NCBI RefSeq assembly: GCF_002283365.1
Contig: NZ_MQWD01000001.1
Span: forward strand, 1,038,724 to 1,102,723
DNA from: Rubrivirga marina
Lineage (GTDB): Bacteria > Bacteroidota > Rhodothermia > Rhodothermales > Rubricoccaceae
DNA: 64,000 bases
Direction: 5' to 3'
Part shown: piece after piece, positions 50,445 to 59,638 of the stretch
Layout of the letters: each line of letters begins with the position of its first letter
Numbering within the stretch: position 1 is the stretch's first letter
Notes under the pieces: model-generated
Database searches by the model: none
The model's input: the letters and a program-made list of their open reading frames with translations, nothing else
What the model was told of the DNA's origin: nothing
Translations under genes and position numbers: made by a program

Positions 50445-52502
50445 ATGAGTGACGTCTCTCCCCCAGCCGACCCGCTGATCGGCGCCCGCGTCGGCGAGTA
50501 CCACATCCAGGGCGTGCTCGGGCGCGGCGGGATGGGCGTGGTGTACCAGGCCGAGGACACCGCGCTCGGCATCCCCGTCGCGCTCAAGTCCATCACGGCC
50601 GGGATGACGACTGACGCCGCGTTCGTCCGTCGCTTCCGGACGGAGGCCCGCGCGATGGCCCGCGTCGCCAGCCCCCACATCGTCCGCGTGATGGCGCTCC
50701 GCGAGACGGAGCACGGGCTGTTCATCGTGATGGAGTACGTCGACGGCGGGAGCCTCCACGACCGGATGGCGAATGGGCCGATGCCGTGGGAGACGCTGTG
50801 GCCGCTCCTCCGGCAGATGCTCCTCGGGCTCGAAGCGGCCCACACCGTGGGCGTCGTCCACCGCGACATCAAGCCGCGGAACGTCCTCCTCACGACCGAC
50901 GACACGGTCAAGCTGACCGACTTCGGCCTCGCGCGCCTCAGCGACACCGACGCCACGCGGACGCAGGCCGTGGCCGGCACGCTGGCCTACATGTCGCCCG
51001 AGCAGGTCCGCTCGCTCCCGACGCTCGACCACCGGAGCGACCTGTTCTCGCTCGGGCTGACGGCCTACGAGGCGCTCGTCGGGCGGCTCCCGTTCGACCG
51101 CGACGGCGGCGACTTCACCATGATGCGGGCCATCGTGGAAGACGCGTTCCCGCCGCCGACGAGCTTCAGCGAGCGCGTCACGGGCGGTGTGGCGGCGGCC
51201 CTCATGAAGTCGCTCGAGAAGGACCCCGCGGCGCGGTACCAGTCGGCCGCCGAGATGCGCGAGGCGCTCGCCGCCGCCGGCGACGACCCGACGCCGACGC
51301 TCACGCGCGTGCCGCGCCTGCCGGTGGTAGCGCCCCCGCCCACGCCTTCGGACGACGGCGACCCCGAGGCGCCCCCGTCGAGTCCGGCGCGGCAGGGACT
51401 CCCCGTGCCCATCGGTCTGCTGGCGCTCGTCGCGCTCGCCCTGCTGGGGCTCGGAGCCGGGGGCTGGTGGCTGACGCGGCCCGGTGCGCTCGCGCTCGTC
51501 CCGGCCGAGGGCGTCCGCTACTTCCTCGACGGCGAGCCGGTCGAGGGCACGCTCGAGCTGGACGCCGGGACGCACCAGGTCCGCTGCCTCGCCAACGACA
51601 TCTCGGCCACGGCCGAGGTCGAGGTGACGCGGAACGCCACGCGACGCGTAGCCTGCCTCCCGCACGACCAGGCCGTCGACGTGTCGGCCTCGTGGAACGG
51701 GTCGGCCGAGCCGGCGGCCGTCATGGTCGACGGGGCGGAGGGGATGGCCCTGCCGGCGCGGCTGTCGCTCTCGACGGGCCGCCACACGCTCCGGATCGTG
51801 TCGCAGCGGATCGACAGCGTGGTCACGGTCGACGTCCCGCCGACGTTCGACCCCGAGCCGCCGCCGCCGCAGGCGCTCGCCATCCGCGCGGGGAGCGCGC
51901 CGGCCGAGCCGCTCGCCGGCGGCACCGAGGTGGGGCCAGTCACGCAGCAGCAGGGTGGGGGAGACGTGCCGCCGGTCCAGCCGACCCGCCCGCCGCCGCA
52001 GATGGGGCCGCAGACGCCGGGGCCGACCGGTCCGGCCGCGCCGCAGGTCGGGTTCGTCGACGCGTCGCTGGCGCCCGGCGTGACGCTCTCCATCGACGGT
52101 TCCGGTATCTCTAGTAACGGGAGCCGGGAGCTTCGGCCCGGCACCTACACCGCCCGCTGCCAAGCGGGCCCGCTCTCTGAATCGACCCGGATCACCGTCT
52201 CGCCCGGCCAGCGGACCCCCGTCGCGTGCTACGCGCCGGCCCGCGTCGTCCGCGTGAGCGTGACCTCGACCGACGCCGAGCGCCCGTGGATGTCCGTCGT
52301 CGTCGACGGGCAGGCCCAGGGCCAGACGCCGACGCAGGTCACCCTCCCGGTCGGGCGGCACACCGTCATCGTCCGGCGCCGCGGCTACGAGGTCGTCGGC
52401 GAGGACATGGTGACGGTCGACGTCCCGCCGCGCTTCTCCTCCGACCCGCTTCCGCCCGTCCCCCTCACGTTCCAGGTCCGCGCCGCGCAGTCCGGCTACT
52501 AG
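50445..52502 (+). CDS. Ser/Thr protein kinase with PEGA-like repeats (PpkA-like)
   Basis: A 685-residue membrane kinase. The Hanks-type kinase domain (about 19-275) has the glycine loop G-R-G-G-M-G-V-V at about 26-33, V-A-L-K-S with Lys 48, H-R-D-I-K-P-R-N at 139-146 (catalytic Asp 141), D-F-G at 159-161 and S-P-E at 184-186. A membrane helix lies at about 321-343. The periplasmic part contains three PEGA-like beta units (for example G-V-R-Y-F-L-D-G-E-P-V-E-G-T-L-E-L-D-A-G). It partners the phosphatase and FHA fusion. The PEGA part may sense a cell-wall or envelope signal. Confidence 0.93.
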   Translation: MSDVSPPADPLIGARVGEYHIQGVLGRGGMGVVYQAEDTALGIPVALKSITAGMTTDAAFVRRFRTEARAMARVASPHIVRVMALRETEHGLFIVMEYVDGGSLHDRMANGPMPWETLWPLLRQMLLGLEAAHTVGVVHRDIKPRNVLLTTDDTVKLTDFGLARLSDTDATRTQAVAGTLAYMSPEQVRSLPTLDHRSDLFSLGLTAYEALVGRLPFDRDGGDFTMMRAIVEDAFPPPTSFSERVTGGVAAALMKSLEKDPAARYQSAAEMREALAAAGDDPTPTLTRVPRLPVVAPPPTPSDDGDPEAPPSSPARQGLPVPIGLLALVALALLGLGAGGWWLTRPGALALVPAEGVRYFLDGEPVEGTLELDAGTHQVRCLANDISATAEVEVTRNATRRVACLPHDQAVDVSASWNGSAEPAAVMVDGAEGMALPARLSLSTGRHTLRIVSQRIDSVVTVDVPPTFDPEPPPPQALAIRAGSAPAEPLAGGTEVGPVTQQQGGGDVPPVQPTRPPPQMGPQTPGPTGPAAPQVGFVDASLAPGVTLSIDGSGISSNGSRELRPGTYTARCQAGPLSESTRITVSPGQRTPVACYAPARVVRVSVTSTDAERPWMSVVVDGQAQGQTPTQVTLPVGRHTVIVRRRGYEVVGEDMVTVDVPPRFSSDPLPPVPLTFQVRAAQSGY

Positions 52503-52514
52503 GCCCCTCCTGTC

Positions 52515-53639
52515 ATGACCCGATTCTCGGCCCTCTTCCTCTCCGCTTTCGTCGCCGTCGGGTTGGCGGGCTGTGGCGGGTCCGGCGCCGCCGCGTCGCC
52601 GACGGGCAGCATCGCCGCCTGCGACGCTCCGCGTGAAACGACGACGGCCACCGCCAGCCTCGAACCGCCGCCGCCGGCCGACCCGCCGGCCTACGAGCCC
52701 GGATATGCCGCCGTCCGAGGCCAGAGCGCCGCGCTCGACGCGGCCGTCGCGGCGTACGACCAAGCGGACTTCGAGGCCGCCTCCAGCCAGTTCGACGCCG
52801 TCGCGACGTCCGCCAGCGGCGACGTCCGTCGCGTGGCCCTCCGGATGCTCGGGCGGACCCGCCTCGCGCTCGGCGACCGCGCCGGCTCCGCCGAGGCCCT
52901 GCGCCGGCTCGTCGCGACCGAGCCCCCGCTCGTCCGCCTCAACCCCGACGTCGAGCCGCTCGCGCTCCTCGAGACGTTCTACGAGGTTCGCCACGACCAG
53001 GACGGCTCGTACGCCGTCCAGACCGACCGCGGCCGGACGCTGGCTATCGCCGACTTCACCAACGGCTCGATCACCGACTTCCAGCAGGTCGACCCGCTCC
53101 GCCTCGGGTTCGCCTCGCTCATGATCGACCGGATGCGGAATTCGACCGACCTCGAGCTGGTCGAGCGCGTCCGCCTCCAGTGGCTTCTCGACGAGGCGGC
53201 GCTGGGCACGGGCGAGGCCGCGGGCCGCGAGGCCGGCCGCCTCCTCGGCGCCGATCAGGTCGTGTTCGGGACCTACATCAAGAACGGCAACGACATGCTC
53301 CTGACGGCCCGCGTGGTAGACGTCGAGACGGGGCGGATCCTGATGGGCGAGCGCGTGGAAGGCCGGGCCTCGCAGTTTGACGCGCTCGTGTCGTGCCTCA
53401 GCCAGCTCGTCGCCGAGGCCGTCGACGCCCGCCTTCCGGCCGAGCCGACGTCCCAGGCCTCGACGGAGTCGCTCGACGCCGTGATCGCCTACGCCCGCGG
53501 GCTGGCCCTGGAGGAGACGGAGGACTACGGCGCCGCGCTCGAGCAGTACCAGCTGGCGCTCTCGCTCGACCCCGACTACGAGCCGGCGCAGCTCCGCATG
53601 GACGAGGGCGTCATGCCGCTCATGGCCGCCAACAACTAG
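52515..53639 (+). CDS. CsgG-like TPR lipoprotein
   Basis: A 374-residue lipoprotein with lipobox L-A-G-C (Cys at about 19). After a Pro-rich linker come TPR-like helices (A-V-A-A-Y-D-Q-A-D-F-E-A-A). A CsgG/curli-production-like domain follows at about 170-300: L-A-I-A-D-F-T-N-G-S-I, L-E-L-V-E-R-V-R-L-Q-W-L-L-D-E and G-A-D-Q-V-V-F-G-T-Y. The C-terminus has another TPR (Y-G-A-A-L-E-Q-Y-Q-L-A-L-S-L-D-P-D-Y). It lies 12 bp after the kinase gene. It may form or escort an outer-membrane assembly linked to the operon. Confidence 0.8.
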   Translation: MTRFSALFLSAFVAVGLAGCGGSGAAASPTGSIAACDAPRETTTATASLEPPPPADPPAYEPGYAAVRGQSAALDAAVAAYDQADFEAASSQFDAVATSASGDVRRVALRMLGRTRLALGDRAGSAEALRRLVATEPPLVRLNPDVEPLALLETFYEVRHDQDGSYAVQTDRGRTLAIADFTNGSITDFQQVDPLRLGFASLMIDRMRNSTDLELVERVRLQWLLDEAALGTGEAAGREAGRLLGADQVVFGTYIKNGNDMLLTARVVDVETGRILMGERVEGRASQFDALVSCLSQLVAEAVDARLPAEPTSQASTESLDAVIAYARGLALEETEDYGAALEQYQLALSLDPDYEPAQLRMDEGVMPLMAANN

Positions 53640-53683
53640 GCCCGCCGGCCACTCTCTTCTGGAGGCTCCCGCTTCCCGCCCCT

Positions 53684-54961
53684 GTGCTCCGCCTCTTTCT
53701 TTTTGCTGCCGCGTGCGCGCTCGGGCTGGTCGCCTGCGCCGGCCCCGTCGCCGTCGCCCCGACCCGCGCCCAGCTCGAAGCGCGCGTCGCCGAGAACCCA
53801 CGCGACGTCGAGGCGCTCCGCGACCTCGGCGCGATCCTGGCCGTCGAGGAGGACTACGGCCCGGCCCTCGGCGCCTTCGCCCGTGCGCTCGCCGTCGACC
53901 CGACCGACGGGCAGACCCTCTACTTCGCCGGCCTCGTCAGCGAGGCGCTCGACCGGCCCGCCGAGGCGGAGGACACGTACGCCCGCTACCTCAATGTCGA
54001 TGCGGGCGACGTCTACCGCGACTCGCTGCGGGCGCGGCTCAATGGGCTCGTCCGCGCGCGACTCCAGCGCGAGTTCGCCGAGGCGCTCGCGGTCGAGGAC
54101 TCCGTGACGACCGGCCCGGCCGGCGATGCCGTCGGCGTGTTGCCATTCGCGTACCGGGGGGACAACGCGGAGTACCAGGCGCTCGGCCGCGGGCTGGCGG
54201 AGGTCTTGTCGATCGACCTCGCGTCGGTGCAGCCGCTGGAGGTGGTCGAGCGGGCGCGGCTCCAGGCGCTCCTCGCCGAGTACGACCTCGCCCGGCAGGG
54301 CATCCTCGACCCGCGCACGGCGCCGAGGACTGGGCGCCTCCTCCGCGCCGGCCGCCTCGTGGGGGGCGAAGTCGACGTGCAAGGCGAGGCGCTCCGCGTC
54401 GAGTCCGCCGTGTGGGCCGATTCGCTCCGGCAGCTCGAGACGACCGAGGGCGGCGTCGAGGACCTGTTCCGCGTCCAGAAGTCGATCACGCTCGACGTGC
54501 TCGAGGCGCTCGGCGTCGTCGTCTCTGAGACGGAGCGCGCGGAGCTCATGGAGGCCCCGACGGCAGACCTCGTCGCGTTCCTCCTCTACAGCCGCGGGCT
54601 CCTTCGAGAGGACGACGGCGACTTTGTCGGGGCCGCTCGGCTTTACGACGAGGCGTTCCAGCGGGATCCGACGTTTGCGCTCGCTGCGCAGGCACGGGAG
54701 GGCGCCGCGCTCTCGGCCGCCACGTCGGTCCCGCCCGGTCCCGCCCTCACGGCCGCGGCGAGTGCCGCGCTCGAGCCGGTCCCCGTCGAGGGGTCGTCGG
54801 CCGTCCAACGCGTCGCCGACGGGCTCCGTGAGACGCTGGTCGGCCACGTCGCGCCGGGCGAGGGCTCGCGTGAGCCCGGCGTCGAGGGGAGCCAAGCCGG
54901 CGCGCTCGGCCCGCTCCCCGATCCGCCTGCGCCGCCCCCAGCTGGGCAGAACCTCCCATGA
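53684..54961 (+). CDS. Second CsgG-like TPR lipoprotein
   Basis: A 425-residue paralogue of the preceding protein, starting at GTG 53684 with the signal L-F-L-F-A-A-A-C-A-L-G-L-V-A-C. TPR units come first (Y-G-P-A-L-G-A-F-A-R-A-L-A-V-D-P-T-D-G), then the CsgG-like part (V-G-V-L-P-F-A-Y, G-R-G-L-A-E-V-L-S-I-D-L and V-V-E-R-A-R-L-Q-A-L-L-A-E-Y). The tail is Pro-rich. Its TGA overlaps the start of the T9SS-sorted gene (ATGA), so the operon continues. The role is probably tied to the first lipoprotein. Confidence 0.8.
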   Translation: MLRLFLFAAACALGLVACAGPVAVAPTRAQLEARVAENPRDVEALRDLGAILAVEEDYGPALGAFARALAVDPTDGQTLYFAGLVSEALDRPAEAEDTYARYLNVDAGDVYRDSLRARLNGLVRARLQREFAEALAVEDSVTTGPAGDAVGVLPFAYRGDNAEYQALGRGLAEVLSIDLASVQPLEVVERARLQALLAEYDLARQGILDPRTAPRTGRLLRAGRLVGGEVDVQGEALRVESAVWADSLRQLETTEGGVEDLFRVQKSITLDVLEALGVVVSETERAELMEAPTADLVAFLLYSRGLLREDDGDFVGAARLYDEAFQRDPTFALAAQAREGAALSAATSVPPGPALTAAASAALEPVPVEGSSAVQRVADGLRETLVGHVAPGEGSREPGVEGSQAGALGPLPDPPAPPPAGQNLP

Positions 54962-56622
54962 CGCCCCGTCACGTCCTCCTCCTCGCCGCGCTCGTACTGG
55001 CGGCACCCGTTACCGCTCAGGCCGGCCGCGTCGAGATCCGCCTCGACCCGACCATCCCCATCGCGGGACGGTCCGCCACCGTGACCGCCCGCTTCCTCGA
55101 GGCGCGTCCCGAGGCCGCGTCCCTCTTCGTCCGCGCCGTCGGTGAGACCACGTTCCTGGAGCTCGTGGCCTCGGAGCAGACCCCGAGCCTTTGGTCGGTG
55201 GCCGCCCCGTTCGACATCCCGCGGCAGGGCGTCGAGGTGTACGCCCAGTATCGGCTCGATGGTGAGACGTTCACCGAGCCGGTCCAGGCCCCGCAGGAGA
55301 TGCCGTTCCGTGTGCCCTCCTTCGTGCCGGTGACCAGGTCGGACGTCACGCTTCCGGTCCGTCAGTACCGGATGGTCTCGGTCCCGCTCCACCTCGGTGA
55401 GGCTCCGGGCGTCCCCGTTACGCTGGGCAGCGACGACCCGGTCGCCGTCTTCGGCGACGACTTCGGCGACGACGGCGACCCGGCACAGTGGCGCCTGCTC
55501 CGGTGGGACCCGCTCGCCGAGGCGTACCGTGACGCCGTGCGCGACGCTGCCTCGTTCGATCGGGTCCGTCCCGGGGCGGGCTACTGGCTCATTACGAGCC
55601 GAATCGGCACGTTCGACGTGGAGAACGGGTTGTCGACGGGAGCCGCGATCGTGGACGGCGCGCCGCGGGCGGCCGATGTGACGATCCCTATCCAGACGGG
55701 GTGGAACCAGATCGGGAGCCCGTTCCTCTTTCCCATCCAGTGGGCCGACGTGGGCCGCCCGGCGGGCGTCGAGGACCCGGTCGCCTTCACCGGCACGTTC
55801 GTGGGCGGGCAGGCGACTCTCCGTCCGTGGGAGGGCTACTTCGTATTCAATCCCGGCCCCGAGGGGGTCCTACGATTCCGCGCGCGCCCGGGGGAGGGCG
55901 GCGCGGCGCGGACGGTGGCGGAGCGGGTCCAGGAGCGGGCCGGGGTGGGGGCGGGCGTCCTCCACGTGACGGCCTCGCAGGGAGGCGTCACGGACGAAGT
56001 CGTGCTCGGCGTCGACGGATCGGCGGCGGGTACCGTCGGCGGGCCGGTTGACCTCCGTAAGCCGCCCGCCGTTGACAGCGGGCTCCGGCTCTCGGCGCGG
56101 GCCGATGGTGAGGAGTGGATCAGCCGGTTCCAGCCGCGCGACGCGGCGGTGTGGACGGTGACGGTCGCGGCGGACGACGACGTGGACCTTGACTTCACCC
56201 CGTACGGCGACTGGCCGGACGGGCTCGTCGTTGAGGACCTCGACCGGGGCGAGGCGCTCGCGGTCGTGGGTGATCGCGTCCGCGTCGAGGCGATCGACGG
56301 GGCGCCCATCCGCCGGCTGGCGGTCCGCGCCGGCACCGGTCTGACCGCAGCGCCGGCTGGGCCGTCGTTCGGCACGCCCCGGCCCAACCCGACAACGGGC
56401 GCCGTGACGGTCCCCGTGACGCTCCCCGGCCCCGCCCGCTTCGAGGTGGTCGACGTGCTCGGCCGCGTCGTTCGCGCGACGCGGCTGGACGGGACCGAAG
56501 TCGTCGTCGGCTGGGACGGCCAAGACGGGGCCGGCTGCGCGGTCGCGGCCGGCGTCTACCTCCTCCGGCTTTCGTCCGCGTCGGGCTCCGCTGCCGCGCG
56601 CGTCACTCTCCTCTCTCCATGA
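54958..56622 (+). CDS. Exported protein with type IX secretion sorting domain
   Basis: A 554-residue protein with a signal peptide (about 1-21, ending V-T-A-Q-A) and several beta-rich regions, including I-P-I-Q-T-G-W-N-Q-I-G-S-P-F at about 240-253 as in many Bacteroidota surface proteins. The last 80 residues are a T9SS type A sorting domain: R-P-N-P-T-T-G, F-E-V-V-D-V-L-G-R-V-V and V-A-A-G-V-Y-L-L-R-L. It should therefore be passed to the surface by T9SS, not T6SS. No enzymatic motif was recognised. Both ends overlap neighbouring genes by four bases. Confidence 0.82.
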   Translation: MTPRHVLLLAALVLAAPVTAQAGRVEIRLDPTIPIAGRSATVTARFLEARPEAASLFVRAVGETTFLELVASEQTPSLWSVAAPFDIPRQGVEVYAQYRLDGETFTEPVQAPQEMPFRVPSFVPVTRSDVTLPVRQYRMVSVPLHLGEAPGVPVTLGSDDPVAVFGDDFGDDGDPAQWRLLRWDPLAEAYRDAVRDAASFDRVRPGAGYWLITSRIGTFDVENGLSTGAAIVDGAPRAADVTIPIQTGWNQIGSPFLFPIQWADVGRPAGVEDPVAFTGTFVGGQATLRPWEGYFVFNPGPEGVLRFRARPGEGGAARTVAERVQERAGVGAGVLHVTASQGGVTDEVVLGVDGSAAGTVGGPVDLRKPPAVDSGLRLSARADGEEWISRFQPRDAAVWTVTVAADDDVDLDFTPYGDWPDGLVVEDLDRGEALAVVGDRVRVEAIDGAPIRRLAVRAGTGLTAAPAGPSFGTPRPNPTTGAVTVPVTLPGPARFEVVDVLGRVVRATRLDGTEVVVGWDGQDGAGCAVAAGVYLLRLSSASGSAAARVTLLSP

Positions 56623-57755
56623 CCTGTCTGCGCCGCTCGGCCGTCCTGTTCGCACTCGTCACGGCGGGCGTCGCCGCCCAGCCGTCGCCTCGCGTCGTCG
56701 TCGAGGCCGGCGCCGTGTCGCAGACCTATTCGACGGGGGACGAGCGGTCGGTCAGCGAGGTCGTCGTTCCGATCTCGGCCGCAGCCGAGGTGGTGCCCGG
56801 GTTGTCGGTCGGCGTCCAGGCCGTCTACGCGACGGTCAGCGGCGACGGGTTGGAGTCACTGAGCGGGCTGGGCGACACCCAGCTCAGCGTGGGGTACCGG
56901 CGCCCGCTCGGGGCCGCCATCGTCGACCTCCTGGTCGCGTCGAGCCTCCCGACGGGCCAGACGGCGCTGACGGTCGAGCAGTTCGCGACGTCCGCCGCGC
57001 TCGCCGTCGACGACTTCGCGTTTGCGCTGCCGACGCTCGGGCAAGGGGCCGTGGTGTCGCCTGGGATCGCGCTGGCGGTCCCGGCGGGCGAGGGGATGGC
57101 CGCCGGGTTCGGGGCCGCGTACTCGGCCCGGTCAGCCTACACGCTCTTTGCGGGCGACACGTCGGCCTACGCGCCGGCCAACGAGGTCATCCTGACGGCT
57201 GGCGTCGACGCCTCGATCGGCGGCGCCTCGTCGTTCCGTCTGGAGGGCTCGTACGTGCTCTACGGGGACGACGGCTACAGGGGCCAGACCTTCAGCCCCG
57301 GTGATCGGGCGGTGGTCACGATGCTGGCCGACCTGGCTGGCCGATACGTCCGGAGTCAGATCCTCGCGCGCTATCGCCACGTGTTCGACGGTGCGATCGG
57401 CGAGGAGGCCCCTCGACCCGTGGCGTACCTGCGGCCGTCGCAGGCGAAGGTGGCCGTCAGCCTCGGGTTCGGGCCGGAGACCGCCGAGGTCGCGCTCTCG
57501 GCCGGCGCGCGGTACTACGGCACCGGCGTCGGCTTCTACGGCTCGGACTCGGGCGAGGACATCATTCGGACTGCGCCCGCCGCGCTCGCCGAGCAACAGG
57601 TGCTCGTGGACCTGGGCGTCGCCCCACGATTCGCCGTCGGAGCGAACGCACTCGTGCGCGGGAGCTTCGTCTATACGCTCGGGGTCGCCGAGGCCATCGG
57701 GGCGCCGCCGCTGACAGGCTATCGCGTCGGCGCCAGCGTTCGCGTCGGCTTTTAG
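56619..57755 (+). CDS. Outer-membrane beta-barrel protein
   Basis: A 378-residue protein with a signal peptide (about 1-20, ending V-A-A-Q) and a run of alternating hydrophobic strands separated by turns (L-S-V-G-V-Q-A-V-Y-A-T-V, T-Q-L-S-V-G-Y-R-R-P). It ends in an aromatic C-terminal strand (V-G-A-S-V-R-V-G-F) that suits BAM-assembled barrels. The family resembles transporter-like porins or DUF3187-like barrels, but this is not firm. It is the last gene of the T6SS-linked run and may hold the lipoproteins or the T9SS-sorted protein at the surface. Confidence 0.78.
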   Translation: MTCLRRSAVLFALVTAGVAAQPSPRVVVEAGAVSQTYSTGDERSVSEVVVPISAAAEVVPGLSVGVQAVYATVSGDGLESLSGLGDTQLSVGYRRPLGAAIVDLLVASSLPTGQTALTVEQFATSAALAVDDFAFALPTLGQGAVVSPGIALAVPAGEGMAAGFGAAYSARSAYTLFAGDTSAYAPANEVILTAGVDASIGGASSFRLEGSYVLYGDDGYRGQTFSPGDRAVVTMLADLAGRYVRSQILARYRHVFDGAIGEEAPRPVAYLRPSQAKVAVSLGFGPETAEVALSAGARYYGTGVGFYGSDSGEDIIRTAPAALAEQQVLVDLGVAPRFAVGANALVRGSFVYTLGVAEAIGAPPLTGYRVGASVRVGF

Positions 57756-57899
57756 GTCGGCCCGCCTCGGGGCCGCGGTCGGGGGGCGGCGGTGCGCCCG
57801 AGGCCGAGCGGGTCGGTGCAGTCTCCGTGGCGGCACGGTTTCGTCACAGGACGTGGGGCGAGTGTGGCGTTACCCTCTGCCCGCATCCACCACGTGCCC

Positions 57900-58799
57900 A
57901 TGCCTCGCCTCGCGCTCTGCGCCCTCGCCGCCGTCGCGCTCTCCGCGTCCACTCCGGTCCCGCCGCCCTCCGCGCCCGCCGTCCGCTGGGGCGAGCACGG
58001 CCACCGGCTCGTCGGCCGCGCCGCCGCCGACGCGCTCCCGGACTCGATGCCGGCCTTCTTTCGCGACGCCGCCGCCCAGCTCTCGTACCTCAACCCGGAG
58101 CCCGACCGCTGGCGCGACCGGACCGAGCGCGACCTCGACCGGGCCATGGACGCCGCCCACGCGCCCGAGCACTACATCGACCTCGAGCTCGTCCCGGCCG
58201 GCGTGCTCGACGCCCCCGACCGCCTCGCCTTCGCCGACTCGCTGGCGGCCCACGGCGGGGACGCCAAGACGGCGGGCGTCCTTCCGTACCAGATCCTCGA
58301 GCTCACGCAGCGGATCCGCGTCGGCTTCCGGAACTGGCGGGCGGCCGAGAGCGATGAGGAGCGGGCTTACATCGAGGAGCGGATCGTCAACGACGCCGGC
58401 ATCCTCGGCCACTACGTCGCCGACGGCTCGAACCCGCACCACACGACGATCCACTACAACGGGTGGGCCGGGGACGACGGCCGATTCGCGACGCTCGAGC
58501 GCGGCTTCCACGGCCGGTTCGAGAGCGCCTACGTCGAGGCGAACGTCAGCCTCGGCGACGTCGAGGCCGCGCTCACGGCGCCGGCCCGCGACCTCGGTCC
58601 GCTCCGCCCGGCGGTCTGGTCGTACGTGGCGGACACGCACGCGCTCGTGGAGCGGCTCTACGAGCTCGACGAGGTCGAGACGTTCGGCCCCGACACGCAG
58701 GGCGCGGACCACAAGGCGTTCGCCGTAGACCGGTTGGCGGCCGGTGCGGCCATGCTCCGCGACCTCTGGTGGACTGCCTGGGTCACCAGCGCCGAATAG
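57900..58799 (+). CDS. Secreted S1/P1-nuclease or phospholipase C-like zinc hydrolase
   Basis: A 299-residue exported protein starting at ATG 57900. After the signal, the mature chain would begin near W-G-E-H-G-H (Trp about 30), as in S1/P1 nucleases and zinc phospholipase C, where the N-terminal Trp binds zinc. Further ligands are visible: H-Y-I-D-L-E at about 86, and G-H-Y-V-A-D-G-S-N-P-H-H at about 175-186. The zinc set looks complete. The substrate (nucleic acid or phospholipid) cannot be decided by eye. It has its own 144-bp upstream gap and is not clearly part of the T6SS run. Confidence 0.82.
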   Translation: MPRLALCALAAVALSASTPVPPPSAPAVRWGEHGHRLVGRAAADALPDSMPAFFRDAAAQLSYLNPEPDRWRDRTERDLDRAMDAAHAPEHYIDLELVPAGVLDAPDRLAFADSLAAHGGDAKTAGVLPYQILELTQRIRVGFRNWRAAESDEERAYIEERIVNDAGILGHYVADGSNPHHTTIHYNGWAGDDGRFATLERGFHGRFESAYVEANVSLGDVEAALTAPARDLGPLRPAVWSYVADTHALVERLYELDEVETFGPDTQGADHKAFAVDRLAAGAAMLRDLWWTAWVTSAE

Positions 58800-58811
58800 C
58801 CCCGAGCCCGA

Positions 58812-58840
58812 CCGAGGCGGGCGGAGTCGGTCCGCCTCAG
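58812..58840. repeat. Palindrome-related stem between convergent genes
   Basis: CCGAGGCGG (58812-58820) can pair with CCGCCTCAG (58832-58840) with one mismatch. It lies between the zinc hydrolase stop at 58799 and the fliA stop at 58869. It is a looser relative of the 20-mer and another convergent gene-end site. Confidence 0.45.
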
Positions 58841-58868
58841 GGGCGTCCTGCCCCACCTCTCGCGCGCG

Positions 58869-59636
58869 TCAGGCGACGGCCGCCTCCACCTCGGCCTCGA
58901 GGCGGGCGCGGATGGACAGGAGCGTCCGGCCGAGGATCTGCGAGACCCGGGCCTCGCTGACCTGGAAGACGGCCCCGATCTCGCGGAGCGTGAGCCCCTC
59001 GTCGTAATACATGCCCACCATGGCCCGCGTCCGCGAAGGGAGCCCTTCGATGACCGTCCGGACCTGGCCGAGCGTGTGGGCTTGGTCGGCCGTGTCAAAC
59101 CCGGCGCCGGCGCCGTCGTCGCCGACCACGTCGTGCAGCGACTCGTCCCGCTCGGGGCCGGCCGGCGCGTCGAGCGACAGGGCGAACCGAGCCTGGGCCT
59201 CGACCATCAGCTGGTCGTAGTCGGCGAGGCCGAGACCGAGGCGGTCGGCGATCTCGCGGTCGGTGGGCTCCGCGCCGAGCTCCTGGCGGAGGGCCTCGGC
59301 CACGCGGCCGGCCTCGGCGACCCGCTTCCGCTTGGCCAGCGACAGGACGTCGAGGGAGCGGAGGTAGTCGACGACGGCCCCGCGCACCCGGAGGTAGGCG
59401 AACGTCAGGAAGGACGCGCCGGCCTTGGGGTCGTACCCGTTGAGGGCCTCGACGAGGCCGACGAGGCCGGCCCCCTCGAGGTCCTCGCGGCTGGCCAGCG
59501 GGTGGGCCGGCACGGGCACCTTCCCCACGATCGAGCGGACGAGCGGGACGCCGGCCAGCACGGCCGCCTCGCGGCGGACGGCGGAGGGGTCGGCGAGGTA
59601 GCGCTCGACGAGAGCCTGGAGGTCGGGAGCGGGCAC
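58869..59636 (-). CDS. fliA: Flagellar sigma factor FliA (sigma-28)
   Basis: A 255-residue sigma-70-family protein of FliA/WhiG type, starting at GTG 59636. Region 2 includes S-R-E-D-L-E-G-A-G-L-V-G-L-V-E-A and F-L-T-F-A-Y-L-R-V-R-G-A-V-V-D-Y-L-R at about 76-93. Region 3 has A-L-R-Q-E-L-G-A-E-P-T-D-R-E-I-A. Region 4 is at the C-terminus (M-Y-Y-D-E-G-L-T-L-R-E-I-G-A-V-F-Q-V-S-E-A-R-V-S-Q-I). It directs RNA polymerase to late flagellar genes. It is the last gene of the leftward flagellar group, one base after the 60-residue membrane gene. Confidence 0.93.
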   Translation of the reverse strand: MPAPDLQALVERYLADPSAVRREAAVLAGVPLVRSIVGKVPVPAHPLASREDLEGAGLVGLVEALNGYDPKAGASFLTFAYLRVRGAVVDYLRSLDVLSLAKRKRVAEAGRVAEALRQELGAEPTDREIADRLGLGLADYDQLMVEAQARFALSLDAPAGPERDESLHDVVGDDGAGAGFDTADQAHTLGQVRTVIEGLPSRTRAMVGMYYDEGLTLREIGAVFQVSEARVSQILGRTLLSIRARLEAEVEAAVA

Positions 59637-59638
59637 GG

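Noticed and set aside
49518..53801. A 1427-codon open frame on the minus strand
   Set aside because: It is antisense to the phosphatase, kinase and lipoprotein genes, which have clear motifs. Its composition (Arg, Asp, Glu, Val, Gly) is typical of a GC-driven shadow frame.
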